Shown here piece by piece: positions 37,412 to 46,065 of a stretch of 64,000 bases of DNA. Each line of letters starts with the position of its first letter. Position 1 is the first letter of the stretch. This DNA comes from a bacterium (GTDB taxonomy: Bacteria; Vulcanimicrobiota; Vulcanimicrobiia; Vulcanimicrobiales; SCRA01): contig SCRA01000043.1 in the NCBI GenBank assembly GCA_004297985.1, forward strand, positions 1 through 64,000, written 5' to 3'. The notes under the pieces are model-generated. The model did not search any database. It was not told where the DNA came from and saw only the letters and a list, made by a program, of their open reading frames with translations. The position numbers were made by a program, and so were the translations under genes.

Positions 37412-38632
37412 TCAAGGATGACCGAACGACCTCCCAGCCTCGCTGCGGATGCGCAGCACTTCCTCTTCATCCGGCAGCGTGAGGTCTGCACCGATCACCT
37501 CCCACGAGCCGAGCATGACCTGCGCCGGCGGATAGATCGAGCACGGCTGGGTGATGCCGATGAACATCTCTTGTGAGATCTGATGATCCACGGCCCGCAT
37601 GACGGAGGTGACGCCCTCGCGATCGCGTGGCGTAACCAGCTCCATCCCTTCCGCCGCGGCAACGAAATCGTCGGGCTCGAGCGAGTTCGCGCGGCGCAGC
37701 GCGCTCGCGATGAACTGAACGCCAACGTAGGCGCCGTGCGCCGCATACGAGGGAAAGCGGTGTGCCCTGCTCCAGAAGGCGTCGACGAAGGCGCGATTGG
37801 CCATCGTATCGGGAAAGTTGATGTGGTGGCGGCAACTCAGCGCCAGACCCAGCGGCATGCGGTGGCCGAGCGCCTCGAAGGCCTCGTAGTTTCCACCGGC
37901 GTCGAAGCTCATCACGCGTGCGCGATCGAAGAGGCTGCGCGGCAGGCTCTGCTCCAGGAACGCGATCGTGTCACCGCCCCAGAAGCCGTGAACGACGACA
38001 TCGGGCCGCGCCGCCACGATGGCGCCGATGTACGGCGCGTAGTCGACCTCGTAGAGCTTGGGCCACGCGGTGCCCACCACCTGAACGTCGGGCCGCAGGC
38101 GCTGGAGGTGCTCGCGCAAGTCTTGATACTGCCGGTGGCCGTACTCGTAATCCGGCCCGATGTAAAACAGCCGCTCCCACGGACGGCTGCTGAGATAGAT
38201 GGCCCCGGCGCGCATCGACTGCTGGGTATCGTTGGTGACGCGAAAGTAGTAGGGCTGAAAGTCTTCGAGGCTCAGGCGAGCCGACGCATGGTCCGTGCCC
38301 ACGAACGGAATGCCGAAGTAGCGCGAGACGGCCGAGACTCCTAGCGCGACGGCGCTGCTGACCACGCCCATGAGAAAGTCGACGCGATCCTCCACGACGT
38401 AACGGCGCGCGACCTTGACCGCATAGGTCGGCTCGGACCGGTCGTCGGCGAAGAGCAGACGGACTTCGCGCCCGTCGATCCCGCCGGTACGATTGATCGT
38501 CTCCGCGCCCATCTCGGCGGCCTGGATGGAGTCGGAGCCATAGCGAGCAGCCCTGCCCGATAGCGGGTAGAGGCATCCGACGGTCACCGCATCCCGGCTC
38601 CCGCGACCCTTTGCTGGAAGTCTTCGAGCCAT
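37412..38632 (-). CDS. AmiC-like binding protein without signal peptide (possible cytoplasmic ligand sensor)
   Basis: A 406-residue type I periplasmic-binding fold of the urea/short-chain amide branch (VTVGCLYPLSGRAARYGSDSIQAAEMG opens the domain; VVVHGFWGGDTIAFLEQ and FPSYAAHGAYVGVQFIASAL follow). Unlike the other binding proteins here, its N-terminus (MARRLPAKGRGSRDA) is charged and shows no hydrophobic export signal, even if an upstream in-frame ATG is used. In Pseudomonas, AmiC is a cytoplasmic member of this fold that senses amides and controls AmiR. A sensor role is therefore plausible. It is the first gene of operon 2 and diverges from the PucR regulator. Confidence 0.82.
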   Translation of the reverse strand: MARRLPAKGRGSRDAVTVGCLYPLSGRAARYGSDSIQAAEMGAETINRTGGIDGREVRLLFADDRSEPTYAVKVARRYVVEDRVDFLMGVVSSAVALGVSAVSRYFGIPFVGTDHASARLSLEDFQPYYFRVTNDTQQSMRAGAIYLSSRPWERLFYIGPDYEYGHRQYQDLREHLQRLRPDVQVVGTAWPKLYEVDYAPYIGAIVAARPDVVVHGFWGGDTIAFLEQSLPRSLFDRARVMSFDAGGNYEAFEALGHRMPLGLALSCRHHINFPDTMANRAFVDAFWSRAHRFPSYAAHGAYVGVQFIASALRRANSLEPDDFVAAAEGMELVTPRDREGVTSVMRAVDHQISQEMFIGITQPCSIYPPAQVMLGSWEVIGADLTLPDEEEVLRIRSEAGRSFGHP

Positions 38633-38706
38633 GATACTGCCACCATTGAAGCATCGACCTCGGCAGCGAGACAAGGGCCCAATCATACAATCTCACCGCA
38701 CGATTC

Positions 38707-38734
38707 TTGACAACTTGTCACATATCCGTACGAT
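38707..38734 (+). promoter_or_regulatory. Promoter with embedded palindrome before the PucR gene
   Basis: TTGACA (38707-38712), 16 bases, TACGAT (38729-38734). The -35 box lies in a perfect palindrome TGACAA-C-TTGTCA (38708-38720), a likely operator, set between divergent genes. Initiation would fall about seven bases after the -10, at or very near the ATG (38741), and I see no Shine-Dalgarno there, so the mRNA may be leaderless. Confidence 0.6.
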
Positions 38735-38740
38735 GGAACC

Positions 38741-40345
38741 ATGGGACTCCGGGTTGCCGATCTCTTCGAGCGGGGCGTCATGGGCGACGTCCAACTGCTC
38801 ACCCGGGCGAGCCTCGACCGCCAGGTTCGCTGGGTCCACACCTGGCCTGAGGTCGAGCCCTGGCTGCATGGCGGCGAGCTGCTGCTGACCACCGCCTATA
38901 GCTGGCCCGCGGAAGTGGATCAGCAGCGGCGCATCGTCCGGGAGCTCGACGGCGCCGGCGTCGCCGCACTGCTCTTCGGGGCCGCCGAGCCGTTCTTTCC
39001 GCGCACCCCCGCAGCCATCGTCGAGGAGGCCGATAGGCTGGGCTTGGCGATCTTCGAGTCCGGCGAAGACCGTTCGTTCGCCGAGCTCGTCGAATGCATC
39101 AACCGCGAGATCATCCGCACGCAGTTCGAGACGATCGAGCGCTCCGAGCGCATCCACCGGACTTTGACCGCGGCGGCCCTCGAGGCCCACGCCGTCGGCG
39201 ACATCGCCGAGCGGCTCGCGCAATTGATCGACAAGCGCATCGCCATCCTCGATCGGCGCCGCGGCCTGCTGACCGACACCGCGCCCGATTGGTCCGTCGT
39301 CGGCGAGGCGGTCGAGGCGGCGATCGACGCGCTACCCATGCAGGAGACGCATCCCATCCGGCACTTCACGCTGCCTGGAGCCGACGTCGCGATGCACGGT
39401 GCCGTCTTCCCGGTGCGCGCCGGCCGCGACTTGGCGGGGTACCTCGCGATCTGGTGCGCCGGCGGCGAGATCACGGAGCTCGACGTTCGCGCCGGAGAGC
39501 ACGGCGTGGTGGTCGTTGGGCTCCATCTCCTCCGCCAGCAGGCGCTGGCCGACGCAGAGACGCGGGTGCGCAACTCATTCGTCGAAGCGGTCTTGCAGGG
39601 CCGGCTGGCGGACGACTCAGGGCTGCGTGAGCGCGCCCAGATGCTCGGCTTCGACCCGGCCGGCACGTATCACGTGGTCCTCGTCTCGCCCGTCTTGCCG
39701 GACGGCGGAGCCCACGCGGGGCCGCTCTCCTCCGCCGAGGACGTTCGGCTGCGCGCGCGGCTCGGCCACGCGCTGCAAGCCTCGCTTCAGGACAGCAGGC
39801 TGCCGAGCTTCATCGCCTACGCCTTGAATCAGGTGATCGCGCTCGTGCCCGCCGCGTCCACTCCGGCCCAGATGCGCGAGCGCGTGGAGCGGCTCTGGCG
39901 GCTGACCTGCGAACTGGAGCCACAGCCGCCCTTCGCCTTCGTGGTAAGTCGCGCCAGCCGCGGCGACGCCGACGTTGCAGGAAGCCTGAGAGATGCCCAA
40001 ACGACGCTGCGATCCGCGCGTGGATCCGGCGTATGGTGGTACGAGGATTTCTTAGTGATGCGGGTCTTAAGGTCGGCTGCCGATCACGAGGCGTTGGACG
40101 CGCTGATCTCATCGACGCTGAAGCCGCTGCGCAGCCAGAGCGACGCGCTCTACGAAACGGCGCGCACGCTCGTGGCCGTGGGGTTCTCCCAACGCCAGGC
40201 GGCGCGCGAGCTGGGTGTGCATTGGAACACACTGCGCCACCGCGTCGTCCGGATCGAGGAGCTGCTGGGCGCGCCGCTCTCGAACCCGGAGCTTCGGCTA
40301 CGCCTTCATCTCGCCTTGGAAGCCGAGCGCGTCTCCCAGCTCTGA
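38741..40345 (+). CDS. PucR-family transcriptional regulator
   Basis: A 534-residue regulator. The N-terminal PucR domain (about 5-125) has the typical opening [20 protein letters not shown] and [21 protein letters not shown]-like middle region (about 280-430) follows, and the C-terminal helix-turn-helix of the PucR/CdaR type is at about 470-525 ([31 protein letters not shown]). Members control purine, amide and amino-acid catabolism in response to metabolites. Its divergence from importer operon 2, with a shared palindrome in between, makes that operon the probable target. Confidence 0.92.
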   Translation: MGLRVADLFERGVMGDVQLLTRASLDRQVRWVHTWPEVEPWLHGGELLLTTAYSWPAEVDQQRRIVRELDGAGVAALLFGAAEPFFPRTPAAIVEEADRLGLAIFESGEDRSFAELVECINREIIRTQFETIERSERIHRTLTAAALEAHAVGDIAERLAQLIDKRIAILDRRRGLLTDTAPDWSVVGEAVEAAIDALPMQETHPIRHFTLPGADVAMHGAVFPVRAGRDLAGYLAIWCAGGEITELDVRAGEHGVVVVGLHLLRQQALADAETRVRNSFVEAVLQGRLADDSGLRERAQMLGFDPAGTYHVVLVSPVLPDGGAHAGPLSSAEDVRLRARLGHALQASLQDSRLPSFIAYALNQVIALVPAASTPAQMRERVERLWRLTCELEPQPPFAFVVSRASRGDADVAGSLRDAQTTLRSARGSGVWWYEDFLVMRVLRSAADHEALDALISSTLKPLRSQSDALYETARTLVAVGFSQRQAARELGVHWNTLRHRVVRIEELLGAPLSNPELRLRLHLALEAERVSQL

Positions 40346-40449
40346 GGCCGATGGCGGGTATCGCCCGTTCCCGAACGCGCCGAAAATACCCGTGTGGGCG
40401 CTCACGTCAGCATGGTCGTGTACCAACATCTACGAAGGGCACCGTAACG

Positions 40450-42144
40450 ATGATCGTCGACTCCCAGCAGCAGAATGCGGCCAACTTCCCAGGTCGGAGC
40501 CCCCTTGCCGATGCGATCCGCGAGCGTTCGGCAGGCGAATTGCTCGATTTGGCGCGCCCCTTCGTCCTGCCGCCCGGCGCACCGGCGGGCGAACAGCGCT
40601 GTGCCGAGGAGCTCAATGCACTCATCGCGCGCATGCGCAACGAGACCGTGGCGCTCTCCACGAGCATCAGCGAAGCCTCCGCGTCAACGGCCTACAACGC
40701 CTTCCACCTCAAGAAGATGGACCACGTGGCCGACGCCCAGGCGCTCGAGGTGCAGCAGATCGCTTCGGCGATCCAGGAGACCAGCGCCGGCGCCTTGCAG
40801 ATCGCGCAAGCATGCGAGAACGCGCGCACGCTCACGGAGCGCCTGGAGTCTATCGCTCGCGGTGCGACGACGACCATCGACGAGAGCGTCACGGAGCTTC
40901 AACGCCTGCGCGAGGACGTTGACCGCTCGATGCAGGCTGTGAATGCGATCAGCGACTACTCCGAGCGCGTGGGCGGCCTGCTCGAGATCGTGGAAGACAT
41001 CTCCGCGCAGACCAATCTGCTGGCGATCAATGCCGCCATCGAGGCGGCCCACGCCGGGGAGCACGGGCGCGGCTTCTCCGTGGTAGCCGACGAAATCAAG
41101 AAGCTGGCTGAATCGACGCGCAAGCAGACCCGCGAGATCGCGAAGCTGATCAACCAAGTGGCCGTTGCCATCGACCAGGGTCTGGCATCGGCGCGCGACA
41201 GCGCGGGAAGCGTCCAGCGGGCGAACGAGCGCTCCATGGGTATCGTCGCGGCCCTAGCGGAGCTGGACCGTCTAGTCGACCAGTCGCGCGGGCAGGTAAC
41301 GGAGATTGCTGTGGTCACCGAGCAGCAGTCATCGGTGCTTCAGACGCTCTCCAGCAACGTGGAGGCCGCAGCGCGTCACGCGGCCGAGTCCGCACGCCTG
41401 GCCAAGGAAGCCGGCGGTCTCGAGCTGGGCGAGATGACGGAGCGCAGCCACCAGGTCCTCTTACATTTTCAGATCGGCGCACCCTACGAGGGGCCGCGCG
41501 CCGCCGGCGCAGAGGCAGCCGAAGCTATCGAGGCGCTCCTTACAGCCGCGGCCGCCGACGGGCGTATCGACAAACATGCCGTCGACGACGCGCACTATCG
41601 CGAACTCGACGTGGACACTGCCGCCGACCGCCTCCGCCTCGAACGCCTCTTCAACACCGCACGCCTGCGCTCGCCCGTCAAGCCACCCAAGTTCGCCACC
41701 CTCTACGACGAGCACATCGATCGCGAGGCCTGCGAGCTGCTCCAACGCATCCACGAGCGCAACCAGCACCTCAAGTTTGTGAGCTTCCTGGACCGCAACG
41801 GACTGCTCATAGCCACCGCGCGCAACCTGTGCGGTGATTGGACGGGCGACTACGATCGCGATTTGGCCAACAATCGGATCAAGCGCATCTTCGACGACAA
41901 CTTCGGACTGCGCACCGCGCGGGTGGGCGTACAGAACCGTGACCTCGTCCCGCAACGGGCGACACGCTCGCAGTTTCTTACGGCCGGTGCCGAGCTGCGC
42001 CGCCCTACCGGTCCGCGCCCCTGCGAGATTCGCACCTATGTGCGCGACACTGGTGAGATTCTCAATGACCTCGCTACGGCGGTCTACCTCGGCGCGGAGC
42101 TCTTCGGCTCGATCCGGCTGGGCTACGATCCCTCGCTCGGCTGA
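40450..42144 (+). CDS. Soluble methyl-accepting chemotaxis protein with C-terminal sensor domain
   Basis: A 564-residue receptor with no transmembrane span. The coiled-coil signalling domain comes first (about 60-330), with the highly conserved hairpin tip [35 protein letters not shown] near 182-215, where CheA and CheW bind. A C-terminal domain (about 395-560), with [18 protein letters not shown] and [11 protein letters not shown], is the type found at the end of other cytosolic receptors and probably senses an internal signal. The order is the reverse of classical receptors. The start MIVDSQQQ has GAAGGG upstream. No other chemotaxis genes are nearby. Confidence 0.9.
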   Translation: MIVDSQQQNAANFPGRSPLADAIRERSAGELLDLARPFVLPPGAPAGEQRCAEELNALIARMRNETVALSTSISEASASTAYNAFHLKKMDHVADAQALEVQQIASAIQETSAGALQIAQACENARTLTERLESIARGATTTIDESVTELQRLREDVDRSMQAVNAISDYSERVGGLLEIVEDISAQTNLLAINAAIEAAHAGEHGRGFSVVADEIKKLAESTRKQTREIAKLINQVAVAIDQGLASARDSAGSVQRANERSMGIVAALAELDRLVDQSRGQVTEIAVVTEQQSSVLQTLSSNVEAAARHAAESARLAKEAGGLELGEMTERSHQVLLHFQIGAPYEGPRAAGAEAAEAIEALLTAAAADGRIDKHAVDDAHYRELDVDTAADRLRLERLFNTARLRSPVKPPKFATLYDEHIDREACELLQRIHERNQHLKFVSFLDRNGLLIATARNLCGDWTGDYDRDLANNRIKRIFDDNFGLRTARVGVQNRDLVPQRATRSQFLTAGAELRRPTGPRPCEIRTYVRDTGEILNDLATAVYLGAELFGSIRLGYDPSLG

Positions 42145-42262
42145 AGGGCGAACCAAGCACGCTTGCGCGCGAGAGATGGCTCTCCCGCAGAGTGTAGGCG
42201 GCGAACGCCTTCCTGGACCACCGTGGCGCCGGAGCGAATGGCACACGTCAGGGGTAGAAAAG

Positions 42263-42853
42263 ATGAACGCTGTATCAGGCACTCGTGCTCTGGGTGCCGC
42301 TCTCGCGCTAGCGCTGTCGCTGCCCGGAGCTGGCGTGCTCGCCCAGGCTCAACCACGCGGTCAGCCCGGTGTGACTCAGCCTGGAACAGGCACCTATCGA
42401 TCGGCCCCGCAGGCCGCGCGTCCCATCCAAGGGCGACCGGAGCGCGGCCGGGTTCCCGGCGGCTATCGCACCGCTCCAGACGGACGCGGATACTATCCGC
42501 CCACCGTGCGTCTCAACGGCCCGCCGCCACAGCTCTCCACGATGATCCCTCCGTGGTATCGGCACTATTGGAATCACCCATACGACTGGTGGCATCCGAC
42601 AGGCTGGTACGGTGACACCAGGATCTGGTGGCGCGAAGGTTGGTGGTTCGAGGTCGCGATCATCGGCCCCAATTTCTGGGAGTGGGGCTTCAACGGCATG
42701 GACATGCCGTTCGGATATGGCCAACCGCCGCCGGCGATCACGTGCCTCTATCAGGACCCGAACAGCGGACGCGCGATGGAACTGACGATCATCGGCTACT
42801 CTTGCCCACAGCCCATCGACGTGCAGGTTCCCGACGATAATACCGACGATTAG
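42263..42853 (+). CDS. Secreted proline-, tryptophan- and tyrosine-rich protein of unknown function
   Basis: A 196-residue protein with a clear signal peptide (residues 1-29, core ALGAALALALSLPGAGVLA). The next 60 residues are rich in Pro, Gly, Arg and Gln and probably disordered. Residues about 95-150 are packed with Trp, Tyr and His (for example PPWYRHYWNHPYDWWHP), suggesting a surface or metal/carbohydrate-contacting segment. Two cysteines (CLYQ and SCPQ) near the C-terminus could form a disulfide. I recognise no family. GGGG precedes the ATG by about nine bases. Confidence 0.75.
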   Translation: MNAVSGTRALGAALALALSLPGAGVLAQAQPRGQPGVTQPGTGTYRSAPQAARPIQGRPERGRVPGGYRTAPDGRGYYPPTVRLNGPPPQLSTMIPPWYRHYWNHPYDWWHPTGWYGDTRIWWREGWWFEVAIIGPNFWEWGFNGMDMPFGYGQPPPAITCLYQDPNSGRAMELTIIGYSCPQPIDVQVPDDNTDD

Positions 42854-42939
42854 GCGCCTATCTCCAGCACGACGCGGAAGCGCGCTTCACCGCTCATCAT
42901 TCGATCGTACGCCTCCGCCGCGCGTTCCAGCGGATACGG
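42850..42939 (-). pseudogene. C-terminal fragment of a zinc-type alcohol dehydrogenase
   Basis: On the minus strand, directly after the stop codon of the next gene and in the same frame, 29 codons read PYPLERAAEAYDRMMSGEAR followed by FRVVLEIGA and TAA (42850-42852). That is the usual C-terminus of medium-chain alcohol dehydrogenases. No start codon or upstream domain is present, so it is a remnant left after deletion or replacement of the gene body. Confidence 0.6.
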
Positions 42940-43524
42940 TCAGCGCGCGGCGGCGCCAAGCGTGGCCATCTGGTCCAACCAGCGGCGCCGCCGCGCTTCG
43001 TCGGCTTCGGCGATCCCACCGAGCAGGGTCACGCGGATCGGCGAGACGCCGCAAAACCCCAGAATATTCCGTTCGAGGCTCTTCAAGCTGTGGGCGCCGA
43101 AGTACCAGCGATAGGCGAACGCCGGCATTCCCATCGTGACGATGATGCGGGCGGACTTGCCGGTCAGCAGCTTCTTCGGAAACTGCCCGCCGGTCGTATC
43201 CATGGCGAAACCTTCACGGAACGTCTGCTCGAGGAACCCCTTGAAGAACGCCGGCATATCGCCGAGCCAGAGCGGGTAGAGCAGCACGAGGAGCTGCGCA
43301 GCCGTGATGGCGGACTGCGCTTGCAGAATCGCTTCCGGCGCGCGTGCGTGGTAGAAGTCGTCGTACGTGCGGATCAACGGGAAGTCCATGTGCGAGACGG
43401 CGATGCGGCGCACTTCGTGCCCAGCCGCTGCTGCTGCCTGCGCGTAGCGGTCCGCCAGCGCGTGATTCAGCCGGGCGTCCGACGGGTCGGGGTGGCCTTC
43501 GATGATCGTGATGCGGCGGCGCAT
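42940..43524 (-). CDS. Flavodoxin-fold NAD(P)H:quinone oxidoreductase
   Basis: A 194-residue FMN/FAD-dependent oxidoreductase of the KefF/NQO1-like family. It opens with ITIIEGHPDPSDARLNHALADRY, the phosphate-binding loop of the fold, and continues with LLVLLYPLWLGDMPAFFKGFLEQTF (flavin and dimer contacts). The start MRRRITII is where homology begins; the longer frame upstream is antisense to the lipoprotein gene. Such enzymes reduce quinones or other electrophiles by two electrons. Immediately downstream in the same frame lies an alcohol-dehydrogenase tail, so the 3' junction looks like a recombination scar. Confidence 0.86.
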   Translation of the reverse strand: MRRRITIIEGHPDPSDARLNHALADRYAQAAAAAGHEVRRIAVSHMDFPLIRTYDDFYHARAPEAILQAQSAITAAQLLVLLYPLWLGDMPAFFKGFLEQTFREGFAMDTTGGQFPKKLLTGKSARIIVTMGMPAFAYRWYFGAHSLKSLERNILGFCGVSPIRVTLLGGIAEADEARRRRWLDQMATLGAAAR

Positions 43525-43633
43525 GCCCAGAGCATAGATCGTCCGTGCGAAGCAGGCGAGAACGGCGTGTGGTCCGTTCCATGAGAAATCACAGGTCGAT
43601 GTGCCATGATCGCTCGTGTGGAGGGAACAAGTC

Positions 43634-44086
43634 ATGAGCGGTCTGCCACTCACTCGCCTTGGTGCGCTGCTGGTGCTCACCGGCGCGGCTGCCTTGGCAG
43701 GCTGCGGTAGCAGCGGCGGCGGAACGCCCTTCTTCTCGAGCGTCTGTGACACCGGCACGCAGGTGCAGCTCGCGAACCCCGTGCCCAATCAGTCGGGCGT
43801 CTCCACGACCATCGGCCAAGTGACGATCGTCGCGAACAGCAGCAGCAACACGCTCTATAGCACGTACATGCAGTGGCATGCTCTGCTGGTCGGCAGCGCC
43901 GGCAACCCGCTCAGCGGCGGGCAGCTCAACCTCGTCGCCTACCCGTCCGGGCCGCACCCGTATCCGTCCGACTTCTACTACTCGTCATCCATGCCGGCGC
44001 TCAACTCGGGGAGCACGTGGTCCGTCTATCTCAGCCGCACCGACGGATCGTGTCAGCCCGCGTTCGTCGGCACGTTCTCCACGTAG
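43634..44086 (+). CDS. Putative lipoprotein of unknown function
   Basis: A 150-residue exported protein. The signal peptide ends in a lipobox LAGC with Cys24 as the lipidation site, followed by a Gly/Ser linker. The remaining domain is a Ser/Thr/Asn-rich beta-type sequence with two cysteines (SVCDTG and GSCQPA) that may pair. GGAGGG lies upstream of the ATG at 43634; six extra codons from a GTG are possible but less likely. Family unknown. Confidence 0.75.
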   Translation: MSGLPLTRLGALLVLTGAAALAGCGSSGGGTPFFSSVCDTGTQVQLANPVPNQSGVSTTIGQVTIVANSSSNTLYSTYMQWHALLVGSAGNPLSGGQLNLVAYPSGPHPYPSDFYYSSSMPALNSGSTWSVYLSRTDGSCQPAFVGTFST

Positions 44087-44164
44087 CTCCCGATCTGCGC
44101 GGACAGCACTGCTGAGCGCTCGCCGAGAGACGGTGCAGCGCAAGCGAACGTGTTCGCAGCATGT

Positions 44165-44182
44165 AGCATGTGGGCACATGCT
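44165..44182. repeat. Perfect 7-bp stem-loop before the TonB-like gene
   Basis: AGCATGT (44165-44171), loop GGGC, ACATGCT (44176-44182). It ends 13 bases before the GTG start at 44196 and just ahead of the ribosome binding site, so it may influence translation. No U-run follows. Confidence 0.4.
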
Positions 44183-44195
44183 CTAGCAAGGACAC

Positions 44196-45068
44196 GTGAG
44201 GCAGAACGCGAGCGCTGCAGCGGGACGCGCTACCAAGGAGGACCTACCCAGCCGGTGCAGCGTCGGCATGCGCCGACTCGCCCTGGCGTTCGCGATCTCC
44301 GTGGGGCTGCACGGCATCCTCGCCGCCCTCTGGCCTCCGCGGCGCCTGGCTCTTCCCCCGGAGAAGACCACCGTCGTGATCTCGCACGTGGTAACGATCG
44401 AGCGTAGGCCCAAACCTACACCTCGCCCGCCGGCCGTACATCCGCGGCACGTCGTTGCGATCGCGCCGGCCCACGCCGCGGTGGCGACGCCCGGCCGTGC
44501 GGCACCGCGCCGCCGGGTCGCTCGCAGGGCACAGGCACCTCCGCGCGTGCGGACGCAACACCACTCCGTACCCAATGCCGTCCGCATCGTGATGGGCGGC
44601 CAAGGTGCCGGAGCGAACTTGGGCAAGGCCCCGGTCGGCGGTGCTGGTCCGGGCGGCGCGGGCTCGGGCCAAGGCGATACCGGACGCGGCACCGGCGAGG
44701 CTGCCTCCGACGAGCCATGCGGCTATGTCGAGTTCGTGGACATCGAAGGCCTCTTCGCGATCGACAAGCAACGGGGCGGCTTCTTGGTTAACATCCGCAT
44801 GATCGTTCACTTTCCCGACCAGCATACCGAGGATGTGGCCCTCGATTACCCCTGGTACTATCCAGACGAGGCCGACAATCCATGGTCGGAGCAGAACGTG
44901 AAGAACGCGGACTTTCCGGTGACCTTTCAATGGCCTCCGGCGGCAAGGGCGCCCAATGAACCGGCGCTTGTACGGTACGTCATGCAGCACACCACGCGGA
45001 GCGGCTACACGAAACTGAAGGATTGCCCGATCGGGCCGACTGCGAGCCCGAAGGCGCAACCGGGGTAA
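44196..45068 (+). CDS. TonB-like membrane-anchored periplasmic protein
   Basis: A 290-residue protein with an N-terminal cytoplasmic tail, one membrane span (about 26-47, ALAFAISVGLHGILAALWP, the SVxLH pattern of TonB/TolA-type proteins), then a Pro/Arg/Ala-rich region and a Gly-rich linker (about 55-165). The C-terminal domain (about 173-280) holds two cysteines and an aromatic-rich EDVALDYPWYYPDEADNPW stretch. I do not recognise this domain as TonB_C, so calling it an energy transducer is tentative. GTG at 44196 (AAGGAC upstream) is used; ATG at 44268 would leave almost no cytoplasmic tail. No ExbB/ExbD genes are nearby. Confidence 0.65.
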   Translation: MRQNASAAAGRATKEDLPSRCSVGMRRLALAFAISVGLHGILAALWPPRRLALPPEKTTVVISHVVTIERRPKPTPRPPAVHPRHVVAIAPAHAAVATPGRAAPRRRVARRAQAPPRVRTQHHSVPNAVRIVMGGQGAGANLGKAPVGGAGPGGAGSGQGDTGRGTGEAASDEPCGYVEFVDIEGLFAIDKQRGGFLVNIRMIVHFPDQHTEDVALDYPWYYPDEADNPWSEQNVKNADFPVTFQWPPAARAPNEPALVRYVMQHTTRSGYTKLKDCPIGPTASPKAQPG

Positions 45069-45090
45069 GAGAGGGGCGGAGGATTCTTCG

Positions 45091-45654
45091 ATGCGCTTTC
45101 TTTTCACCGCCGCCGCCCTTGTCGCGGCACTCTCCTTCACCACCCTTGGAGCGTCGGCCCAGGCCGTGGGCGTCGGAACGACGCTGAACGGCACGATGGC
45201 CCAGGATGTCGGCTCCAAAGACGCTCGCGTCGGGCAAACAGTGACCCTCCACAACGTGACGTCCGCCGACGGCAGTGGGCGCGTCGTCGGGGCATCGATG
45301 ACCGGACGCGTCACGGCAGTGCAACGCGCCGCCCAGGGGCGGCCCGGCAAAGTCGAGGTCACGTTCGACAGGCTCTCCACGACGGACGGCAACTCGTACG
45401 CTATCCAGAGTCAAGTCACGCATCTCGAGACGAAGACGAAGAGCAACGCGCTCAAGGAAGCCGGGGGCGCCGTTGCCGGCATGCTGGTCGGCAACTACCT
45501 TGGCAAGGTAATCGGCGTAAAGGGCGGCGGCCTGGTTGGTGCCGCTAGCGGCTACTTCGTCGCGAAGAACAACCGCGAAAATGTAACGGTACCCAAAGGA
45601 TCCGTAGTGACGGTGAAGCTGACCGAGGTGGCGCGCCGCCAGGCATCGCGCTGA
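45091..45654 (+). CDS. Secreted protein with a glycine-zipper segment
   Basis: A 187-residue protein. The signal peptide covers about residues 1-24 (ending ASAQA). Residues 25-105 look like a beta-rich domain. Residues about 120-155 form a glycine-zipper (AGGAVAGMLVGNYLGKVIG followed by GGGLVGAASGYFVA), a pattern that packs in membranes. A basic, Val/Thr-rich tail ends the protein. Glycine-zipper envelope proteins are common, and a specific role cannot be given. GGAGG precedes the ATG, and the TonB-like gene ends 22 bases upstream, so the two may be co-transcribed. Confidence 0.75.
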   Translation: MRFLFTAAALVAALSFTTLGASAQAVGVGTTLNGTMAQDVGSKDARVGQTVTLHNVTSADGSGRVVGASMTGRVTAVQRAAQGRPGKVEVTFDRLSTTDGNSYAIQSQVTHLETKTKSNALKEAGGAVAGMLVGNYLGKVIGVKGGGLVGAASGYFVAKNNRENVTVPKGSVVTVKLTEVARRQASR

Positions 45655-45738
45655 CGGCGAACGTGCTCCTGCCTATGACGTAGGGGCAGCGTACTGCGGT
45701 AGTATAAGTCGCAGGCGCAGGGTGAAGGGAGTCGAGCC

Positions 45739-46065
45739 ATGGCAACATTCGCGTTCTTTGGTTCGTACACGAGCGACGCGTGGGCGCACATGCTCAAGAA
45801 CCCCACCGATCGCACCGCGGAGATCCGCAAGCTGATAGAAGCGACCGGTGCCAAGCTGATCGGCGCGTACCTCATGTTCGGTTCGGACGACTTCCTCATC
45901 ATCGCCGAAGGCGACGATGCGGAAGGGGCTGCAGCGGGATCGATCGTGGCCGCCAGCGGCGGCGGCGTCAAGTCGGTGAGGACCCATCAGATCTTCCCGA
46001 TGAGCCAGATGCCGAGCATCCTCGCGAAGGCCAAAGCGGCGGTAAGCAGTTACCAACCGGTATAG
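45739..46065 (+). CDS. GYD-domain protein
   Basis: A 108-residue cytosolic protein of the GYD family, a ferredoxin-like (dimeric alpha-beta barrel type) fold. Marks are an early FFGSYTSDAWAHMLKNPTDRTAEI, the LIGAYLMFGSDDFLIIAEG strand pair (family motif around FG.yD) and a closing region with ILAKAKAA. The function of the family is not established; related folds bind small ligands or act in oxidative chemistry. AAGGGAG precedes the ATG. Confidence 0.85.
   Translation: MATFAFFGSYTSDAWAHMLKNPTDRTAEIRKLIEATGAKLIGAYLMFGSDDFLIIAEGDDAEGAAAGSIVAASGGGVKSVRTHQIFPMSQMPSILAKAKAAVSSYQPV

Noticed and set aside
40450-42144. Long N-terminal extension of the chemoreceptor frame from 40033
   Set aside because: The first 139 codons lie inside the PucR gene out of frame; the ATG at 40450 has a ribosome binding site and the receptor sequence starts there.
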